A model generated the notes under the pieces. It made no database searches. It saw nothing but the letters and a program-made list of their open reading frames with translations, and had not been told where the DNA came from. 6,425 nt of DNA from an uncultured Eubacteriales bacterium (GTDB lineage Bacteria; Bacillota; Clostridia; Peptostreptococcales; Anaerovoracaceae), in the NCBI GenBank assembly GCA_902803185.1, contig CADCOV010000081.1:1-6425 (forward strand), in the 5' to 3' direction. The position numbers and the translations under genes are program-made. This document shows, one piece after another, positions 1 through 4,591 of the stretch. Position 1 is the first letter of the stretch; every line of letters starts with the position of its first letter.

Positions 1-24
1 CATTAGAAGATCGATGCTGCCTCT

Positions 25-54
25 ATTGTAGCATCAAAGGCGGATTTTGTACAA
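25..54 (-). promoter_or_regulatory. Possible divergent promoter reading out of the left edge
   Basis: Read on the minus strand, TTGTAC (54 to 49) and TACAAT (30 to 25) are separated by 18 bp, a fair match to sigma-A type -35 and -10 boxes. Transcription would start near position 18 and leave the window, so the gene it serves is not visible. A short inverted repeat GATGCT/AGCATC (13-18 and 30-35) overlaps the -10 region. The assignment rests only on the two hexamers, which are common by chance in this AT-richer patch. Confidence 0.35.
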
Positions 55-71
55 CTTTGTATACAAAATCC
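42..71. promoter_or_regulatory. Inverted repeat and palindrome, candidate operator before tadA
   Basis: GGATTTTGTA (42-51) and TACAAAATCC (62-71) form a perfect 10-bp inverted repeat with a 10-bp spacer. Within it, TTTGTATACAAA (56-67) is a perfect 12-bp palindrome and TTGTACAA (47-54) a perfect 8-bp one. The block abuts the tadA -35 box at 72 and overlaps the possible divergent -35 box at 49-54, where a repressor dimer could bind. GntR/FadR-family operators often carry a GT-N-AC core like this, and a regulator of that family lies in the window, but a link between them is only inference. There is no run of T after the repeat, so a terminator is unlikely. Confidence 0.5.
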
Positions 72-100
72 TTGAACCGGCGGGCATTCTGTGATACGAT
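72..100 (+). promoter_or_regulatory. Promoter of the tadA transcript
   Basis: TTGAAC (72-77) and TACGAT (95-100) are spaced by 17 bp. TG at 92-93, one base before the hexamer, makes an extended -10 element. Transcription should start near 106-108, only a few bases before the tadA ATG at 111. The hexamers match the sigma-A consensus at four of six positions each, which with ideal spacing and the extended element makes this the best promoter candidate in the window. Confidence 0.55.
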
Positions 101-110
101 AGACAAGTGT

Positions 111-587
111 ATGGATAGATTCATGGAAGAAGCCTTGGCCGAGGCCGCCATCGCGGCGGAGCTCGGTGAGATCCCGGTGGGGGCTGTCATCGTGAAGGAT
201 GGCAGGGTCATCGCCCGCGGGCATAACATGACCGAGACGATGAAGGATCCGACGGCCCATGCGGAGATGCTGGCGATCCGGGAGGCGGCTGCCGTCCTGG
301 GGGGCTGGCGGCTCATCGGCTGCGAGATGTACGTGACCATGGAGCCCTGCAGCATGTGCGCGGGCGCCCTCGTATGGTCCCGCATGGAGAAGCTCCATAT
401 CGGCGCCATGGACCCCAAGGGAGGGGCTTGCGGTTCCATCTATAATATCGTATGCAGCGAGAAGCTCAACCACCGCATGGAGGTGGAGACGGGGATCATG
501 GCAGAGGAATGCTCCCGCATCGTCAAGGACTTCTTTCGAGACCTCAGACAGAAAAAACCACAGTATTCGGAGGGGAAACAGGAATGA
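111..587 (+). CDS. tadA: tRNA-specific adenosine deaminase TadA
   Basis: Converts adenosine to inosine at wobble position 34 of tRNA-Arg(ACG) in the cytosol, letting that tRNA read CGU, CGC and CGA codons. The 158-residue product matches the usual family length. It has the cytidine/deoxycytidylate deaminase zinc site: H50-A-E52 in a DPTAHAE context, with E52 as proton shuttle, and PCSMC with C80 and C83 as zinc ligands. The DPKGGACGS stretch (101-109) and the C-terminal FFRDLRQKK are also typical of bacterial TadA. ATG at 111 is chosen because the predicted promoter lies at 72-100. An in-frame TTG at 57 would sit upstream of that promoter, and ATG at 123 would trim only four residues. Neither ATG has a strong ribosome binding site. 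The stop codon overlaps the next gene by 4 nt (ATGA), so the two are probably co-transcribed. Confidence 0.95.
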   Translation: MDRFMEEALAEAAIAAELGEIPVGAVIVKDGRVIARGHNMTETMKDPTAHAEMLAIREAAAVLGGWRLIGCEMYVTMEPCSMCAGALVWSRMEKLHIGAMDPKGGACGSIYNIVCSEKLNHRMEVETGIMAEECSRIVKDFFRDLRQKKPQYSEGKQE

Positions 588-1453
588 AAAGAACGAGCAT
601 CAGGATCCTGCTGGCGGCGCTTGTCATCATGATCGTCGCCGCGTGCACGGCCTTTGCGGACGGCAGCGGGCTGGAACTGGTCGAAAGCTATCCGAAGGAT
701 CAGCAGAAGAACACGTCCGTCGAGAACCTGAGCGTCAAGCTCACCTTCAATAACCCGGTGACCGCTGAGGCCAACCAGGACGCGAACGACAAGTGCTTCT
801 CCCTGACCGACGCCGAGGGCACCGCCCTGCCGATCAAGGTCTACTACAACCCGAAGAACGACAAGGAAGTCCTGGTCCTCTTCGACACCGACAGCGGGCA
901 GGCGATCAGCAGCAACAGCGAATACACCTTCAAGATCAGCGGGGACTTCACCGATGACCAGGGCAACACCCTGGGCGCCGACAAGACCCTGACCTTCACC
1001 ACCCTGAACCAGAAGCTGAACACCTCCATCTACATGATCATGATGGTGGTGATGATGGGCGGCATGTTCTTCTTCTCCTCCAGACAGGCGAGGAAGCAGC
1101 AGCAGGAGGGCACCTCCAATGCCAACGTACCGGCCAAGGACGCGCCGTTCAACCCGTATAAGGAGGCCAAGCGCACCGGCAAGTCCGTCGCGGAGATCAT
1201 GGCGGAACACAACCGCGAGGTAGAGAAGCAGGCCGCCAAGGAGGCCCGCAAGAACGCGAAGAAGGTGGAGACCGAAGAGGAAGAGGAAGAGATGACCTTC
1301 CCTGGCCGCTACCGCGTCCACGGACCGCGCCCGATCGCGGCTGCCGGCGCCAAGTACGTCACCGGCCGCAAGGCGATCGCCGAGGCCAAGAAGGCGGAGG
1401 AGGAGCGCCTCGCCAAGCGCCGCGCCGCCAACCAGAAAAAGAAGAAGAAGTAA
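584..1453 (+). CDS. Membrane-anchored Ig-like domain protein with charged cytosolic tail
   Basis: Function unknown. The 289-residue product starts with a signal sequence (KR at 2-3, hydrophobic 8-20) that ends in AFA before D26. VAAC at 18-21 also fits a lipobox, so processing is uncertain. Residues about 30-140 look like a bacterial Ig-like fold of the SbsA/Big_5 type: ELVESYPKDQQ, SVKLTFNNPV and the closing TLTFTTLNQ strand are characteristic. A membrane segment follows (about 148-165, very Met-rich), then RQARK, predicting an outside Ig domain and an inside tail. The tail of about 120 residues is highly charged, probably helical around 195-227, with six consecutive Glu (231-236), a GRYRVHGPRP segment and five terminal lysines. 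ATG 584 follows GGAGGGG (569-575) at good spacing and overlaps the tadA stop. Compositionally it resembles its neighbours. It could be an envelope scaffold or a membrane-ribosome contact protein, but neither is shown. Confidence 0.8.
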   Translation: MKRTSIRILLAALVIMIVAACTAFADGSGLELVESYPKDQQKNTSVENLSVKLTFNNPVTAEANQDANDKCFSLTDAEGTALPIKVYYNPKNDKEVLVLFDTDSGQAISSNSEYTFKISGDFTDDQGNTLGADKTLTFTTLNQKLNTSIYMIMMVVMMGGMFFFSSRQARKQQQEGTSNANVPAKDAPFNPYKEAKRTGKSVAEIMAEHNREVEKQAAKEARKNAKKVETEEEEEEMTFPGRYRVHGPRPIAAAGAKYVTGRKAIAEAKKAEEERLAKRRAANQKKKKK

Positions 1454-1474
1454 GGCTGAATCACAGCTGCAAAG

Positions 1475-1504
1475 GAGTGAGCGGTAGTGCCGCTCATTTC
1501 TTTA
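1475..1504 (+). terminator. Intrinsic terminator after the Ig-like gene
   Basis: TGAGCGG (1478-1484) pairs perfectly with CCGCTCA (1490-1496) around a 5-nt loop. The stem can be extended by G-U and A-U pairs at its base, and TTTCTTTAT follows at 1497-1505. It lies 24 nt past the Ig-like stop codon. I see no convincing promoter between it and ispE, so readthrough may be partial and supply ispE. Confidence 0.6.
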
Positions 1505-1506
1505 TA

Positions 1507-1525
1507 CGGCACCCGCAGGGTGCCG
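1507..1525 (+). promoter_or_regulatory. Hairpin in the ispE leader
   Basis: CGGCACCC (1507-1514) and GGGTGCCG (1518-1525) pair over 8 bp around a GCA loop. The hairpin ends six bases before the GAGGG ribosome binding site of ispE (1531-1535). No T-run follows, so it is not a terminator. It could shield or expose the ribosome binding site or stabilise the 5' end after processing. CGGCAC can also pair with GTGCCG (1487-1492) in the preceding terminator hairpin. Confidence 0.45.
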
Positions 1526-1539
1526 GGGAAGAGGGTGCC

Positions 1540-2493
1540 ATGAAGAACACCATCACGCTTTCCTCCTATGCGAAGATCAATCTCTCCATCGACGTGGGCA
1601 GGCCGGATCCGGAGACCGGCATGCACCCGGTGGACATGATCATGCAGCAGGTCTCCCTGTCGGACACCGTCAGGATCGACCTCTCCGACTGCGGCGAGGA
1701 CGAGGAGGACAGGATCTCCCTCTCCTGCAGCAAGCCCTTCCTGCCCACCGACGACCGGAACCTGGCCTGGCGGGCGGCGGCTTTGATGCGGGAGGCCTTC
1801 GCGGATCATCCTGAGGTCAGGAGGAGCCGCATCCACATCGACATCCAGAAGCGGATCCCGGTGGCGGCCGGGCTGGCCGGCGGCAGCGGGAACGCGGCGG
1901 CGGTCATCCACGGGCTGAACACCATGTGGCGCCTGGGGCTCTCCCTCCGGGAGATCTGCGACCTGTGCGCCAGGCTGGGATCCGATATTCCGTTCACGGC
2001 CTGCGGCCAGGCCCGGCGGAACTACGTGCTGCCGCGGAAGGTCCGCAAGGATCCTCTCGCCGTCTCCTGCATGCACGCGACGGGGACGGGGACCCTGCTC
2101 ACGCCGGTGCGGCCGCTCAAGGCGGCGGTGGTCCTGGCGAAGCCGCCGATCAGCGTCTCCACAGCCTCCGTCTACAAGGGGATCGACAGCTGTGAGATAC
2201 CGGCAAGGCCCGAAAACGGCCTTCTCGCCGAGGCTTTGGCCAGGGGCGACCGGGAAGCTGCCGAGGCGCAGATGATCAACGTTTTGGAAAACTATACCCT
2301 CGCCGCGGAACCGCAGGTGGCGGCGCTCAAGGCTTTGATGGAGGAGAGCTGCGCCGGCGCCGGGAAGGTGCTGATGAGCGGCAGCGGTCCGACGGTCTTC
2401 GCGCTGTTCCGGGACCGGGAGGACGCGGTGAAGGCGGGCAAAGCCCTGCGCCACCGCAAATATGAGACATTTTGGTGTCAGACGACCATTTGA
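1540..2493 (+). CDS. ispE: 4-diphosphocytidyl-2-C-methyl-D-erythritol kinase IspE
   Basis: Phosphorylates CDP-methylerythritol with ATP in the MEP (non-mevalonate) pathway to IPP and DMAPP, in the cytosol. The GHMP-kinase motifs are in order: YAKINLSI with K12; the ATP loop PVAAGLAGGSGNAAA (107-121); LGSDIPF with the expected catalytic D149; KPPISVSTASVYKGI (201-215); and the third motif GSGPTVFALF (281-290). The product is 317 residues, longer than the common 280-290. The excess seems to lie after GQA (156-158), where about 20 mostly basic residues precede TGTGTLLTPV. ATG 1540 has GAGGG at 1531-1535. An in-frame GTG at 1477 would run through the terminator hairpin and add residues unlike the family. 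The gene is followed after 15 nt by the GntR regulator, an arrangement familiar from Clostridia. CDP-ME kinase activity is very likely because all core residues are kept. Confidence 0.93.
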   Translation: MKNTITLSSYAKINLSIDVGRPDPETGMHPVDMIMQQVSLSDTVRIDLSDCGEDEEDRISLSCSKPFLPTDDRNLAWRAAALMREAFADHPEVRRSRIHIDIQKRIPVAAGLAGGSGNAAAVIHGLNTMWRLGLSLREICDLCARLGSDIPFTACGQARRNYVLPRKVRKDPLAVSCMHATGTGTLLTPVRPLKAAVVLAKPPISVSTASVYKGIDSCEIPARPENGLLAEALARGDREAAEAQMINVLENYTLAAEPQVAALKALMEESCAGAGKVLMSGSGPTVFALFRDREDAVKAGKALRHRKYETFWCQTTI

Positions 2494-2508
2494 TACAGGA
2501 GTAGACAG

Positions 2509-3168
2509 ATGAACTTTGATTTGGAAAACCACAGGCCGCTCAGAGAGATCGTATATGAAGAGCTGAAGAGACGGATCATGACGGGGAAGATCACCCCGCA
2601 CACCCGTATGATGGAGGTCGATCTGGCGGAGGATATGGGCGTCAGCCGCACCCCGGTCCGGGAGGCGATCCGTAAGCTGGAGAAGGAAGGCCTGGTCACC
2701 ATCGAACCGCGGAAGGGCGCCTACGCTTCGGACATCTCCACCGAGGACATGGTGAACGTCCTGACGGTCAGAGAGGAGCTGGAGGCCCTGGCGGCGGGGA
2801 TCGCCGCGTCCCGGATCACCGGGGAGCAGATCTCCCGGATGGAGCATCTGACGGACCTCTACGCCCAGGCGATCGAAGCCAACGACACCGCGGCCATCAT
2901 CGACTACGACGAGCAGTTCCACCAGGCGATCGTCTCGGTGACGGACAACCGCACCCTGATCCAGTTCGTCTCCAACCTGCAGGAGCTGGTGCTCAGGTTC
3001 CGGTATCTGTATTACGAGGATTTCTCCCGTTACCGGAACATGCCGGAGGAACACCACCACATCATCGATGCCCTGAAGAGCGGCGATGAGAAGAGGGCCA
3101 GCGAGGTCGTGCGGGAGCACATCCACAGCCTGAAGTCCTTCGTCAGCGGCATCGGCACCAACGCGTGA
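2509..3168 (+). CDS. GntR-family transcription regulator, FadR/FCD type
   Basis: A DNA-binding regulator controlled by a small ligand, often an organic acid; target and ligand unknown. The 219-residue length is typical. Residues 10-72 form the winged helix-turn-helix: LREIVYEELKRRI, then the recognition part EDMGVSRTPVREAIRKLEKEGLV and the wing around EPRKGAYAS. Residues about 80-212 are an all-helical FCD domain. Its usual metal-binding set appears as D134 and H138 (YDEQFH), H182 (EEHHHIIDAL) and H204 (REHIHS), so a metal-dependent carboxylate ligand is plausible. ATG 2509 has AGGAG at 2497-2501, seven bases upstream. The stop overlaps the MATE start by one base. Regulators encoded next to a transporter often control it, but the position behind ispE seems widespread in Clostridia, which weakens a pump-specific role. 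Confidence 0.92.
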   Translation: MNFDLENHRPLREIVYEELKRRIMTGKITPHTRMMEVDLAEDMGVSRTPVREAIRKLEKEGLVTIEPRKGAYASDISTEDMVNVLTVREELEALAAGIAASRITGEQISRMEHLTDLYAQAIEANDTAAIIDYDEQFHQAIVSVTDNRTLIQFVSNLQELVLRFRYLYYEDFSRYRNMPEEHHHIIDALKSGDEKRASEVVREHIHSLKSFVSGIGTNA

Positions 3169-4529
3169 TGGCGGCCCCTGCCACCGGCAACCGGATCACG
3201 GAGGGCGTGATCTGGAAAGAACTGCTGCGCTTCACGGCGCCGCTTCTTCTGGGCAATCTGTTCCAGCAGCTTTATAATACCGTTGATTCTGTGATCGTAG
3301 GACGGTTCATCGGGACCCACGCCCTGGCGGCGGTGGGCTCCAGCTTTCCTATCATCAACATGATCATCGGTTTTTTTATGGGCGCGGGCGCGGGCGCCGG
3401 CGTGGTCCTGGCCCAGAACTACGGGGCGGCCGATAAGGAGGAGACTCACAAGACGGTCCACACCATGTTCGCCCTCATGACGCTCTGCGGGATCGCCGTC
3501 ACGGTGCTCGGTTACGTCCTGACGCCGTGGATCATCCGGGCGATCAGCACGCCGAAGGAGGTGGAGGGCTTCTCCATCCTCTACCTCAGGATCATCTTCC
3601 TGGGCAGCACCTTCCTCGTCCTGTACAACACCGCCGGCGGCGCCCTGCGCTCCGTCGGGGACTCCAAGCGGCCGCTCTACTACCTGATCGTGGCCAGCGT
3701 CCTCAACATCATCCTGGACCTGCTCTTCGTGGTGGTCTTCCACTGGGGGATCGCGGGCGCGGCAGCAGCGACGGTCACGGCCATCGCCGTCTCCGCAGTG
3801 CTGTCCATCCTGGCCATGATGCGCACCGACGACATCTACCGGCTCCGGCTCAGGGACCTCCGCATCCACGGGGCGACCCTCCGCCAGATCATCCGGATCG
3901 GCCTGCCGATGGGCATCCAGCAGACGATCATCAGCTTCTCAAACACCATCGTCCAGCGCTACTTCAACATCTATGGTGCGGCGGCGGTCGCCGGCGTCGG
4001 CGCTTACAACAAAGTCGACGGCCTGATCATCATGCCGGTGATGAGCCTGTCCCTGGCGGCCACCACCTTCGTGGGGCAGAACATCGGCGCGAAGAAATAC
4101 CACCGGGTCCGCGTCACCGCAAGGGCCGTGTACCTGATGTCCACGATCTGCTCCGTCGTCCTTTCCCTGGTGGTCTGGGCGATGCTGGGCCCGATCCTCC
4201 ACGTCTTCACCGACGATACGGAGGCCATCGCCTACGGCATGCAGTACGCCTACTGGCTGCTGCCGGCCTACGTCGTCCTGGGCTTTGCCCAGTGCGCCGG
4301 CAACATCATCCGGGGCTCCGGCCAAAGCTTCATGCCGATGTTCATCTCCGTCATGAACTTCTGCGTGATCCGGGTCATCTGGCTGGTGGTGAGCGGGACC
4401 CTGTTCCCGAGCCTGGACGCGGTCTGCGCCGGCTATCCGCTGACCTGGCTGACGGCGGCGGTCATGATGGCCATCTACTACTTCCGGGGGAACTGGCTCC
4501 GGCGGTTCGAGGAGGAACAAATCGAATAA
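3168..4529 (+). CDS. MATE-family multidrug/toxin efflux transporter
   Basis: Predicted inner-membrane antiporter that exports cationic or organic compounds using a Na+ or H+ gradient. The 453-residue product has about 12 hydrophobic segments starting at residue 18. Family signatures include QQLYNTVDSVIVGRFIG (33-49), GGALRSVGDSKRPLYY (157-172) and RGSGQSFMPM (382-391). The two-fold internal repeat shows in matching stretches of each half: AQNYGAADKEE (82-92) and GQNIGAKKYHR (303-313). The YNTVD of the first half also resembles the YNKVD (280-284) of the second. ATG 3168 shares its A with the regulator's TGA stop, and no purine-rich binding site lies upstream. Translation is thus probably coupled to the regulator gene; GTG 3165 would add one residue. 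The substrate cannot be read from the sequence. A polysaccharide flippase is less likely given these motifs. Confidence 0.93.
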   Translation: MAAPATGNRITEGVIWKELLRFTAPLLLGNLFQQLYNTVDSVIVGRFIGTHALAAVGSSFPIINMIIGFFMGAGAGAGVVLAQNYGAADKEETHKTVHTMFALMTLCGIAVTVLGYVLTPWIIRAISTPKEVEGFSILYLRIIFLGSTFLVLYNTAGGALRSVGDSKRPLYYLIVASVLNIILDLLFVVVFHWGIAGAAAATVTAIAVSAVLSILAMMRTDDIYRLRLRDLRIHGATLRQIIRIGLPMGIQQTIISFSNTIVQRYFNIYGAAAVAGVGAYNKVDGLIIMPVMSLSLAATTFVGQNIGAKKYHRVRVTARAVYLMSTICSVVLSLVVWAMLGPILHVFTDDTEAIAYGMQYAYWLLPAYVVLGFAQCAGNIIRGSGQSFMPMFISVMNFCVIRVIWLVVSGTLFPSLDAVCAGYPLTWLTAAVMMAIYYFRGNWLRRFEEEQIE

Positions 4530-4533
4530 AAAC

Positions 4534-4566
4534 AAAGGTCCCGGCGGGTATCCGCCGGGACCTTTT
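4534..4566. terminator. Bidirectional intrinsic terminator between convergent genes
   Basis: AAAGGTCCCGGCGG (4534-4547) and CCGCCGGGACCTTT (4552-4565) form a perfect 14-bp stem with a GTAT loop. On the plus strand the stem ends in TTTT, 4 nt past the MATE stop. On the minus strand the stem runs into TTTGTTTTTATTC, 25 nt past the htrA stop. It therefore can end transcription from both sides. Confidence 0.9.
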
Positions 4567-4591
4567 ATCTGGGGTATTGTAATTGTATGGA

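Noticed and set aside
57..110. TTG at 57 as an upstream start for tadA
   Set aside because: The extension covers the predicted -35 and -10 boxes, has no ribosome binding site and adds residues beyond the usual TadA N-terminus.
440..1321. A 293-codon minus-strand open frame opposite the Ig-like gene
   Set aside because: The plus-strand frame has a ribosome binding site, a signal peptide and an Ig-like fold. The minus frame is a low-complexity Leu/Val/Gly shadow.
1477..1539. GTG at 1477 as an upstream start for ispE
   Set aside because: Although AAAGGA precedes it, it is too close to that site. The added 21 codons run through two hairpins and do not resemble IspE N-termini, which start just before the AKINL motif.
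2473..2488. TGGT-N8-ACCA dyad as an operator for the GntR regulator's own gene
   Set aside because: The arms are only four bases, it lies inside the ispE coding end, and it does not resemble the palindromes before tadA; chance is the simplest explanation.
1309..3126. A 605-codon open frame on the minus strand opposite ispE and the regulator gene
   Set aside because: It is antisense to two genes with clear family motifs. Its product is rich in Arg, Asp, His and Val in a repetitive way typical of a GC-rich shadow frame, and it matches no family I recognise.
3527..4582. A 351-codon plus-strand open frame inside the MATE gene
   Set aside because: Its product is dominated by Gly, Arg, Pro and His in shifted-frame fashion. 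The overlapping MATE frame has consistent membrane segments and family motifs.
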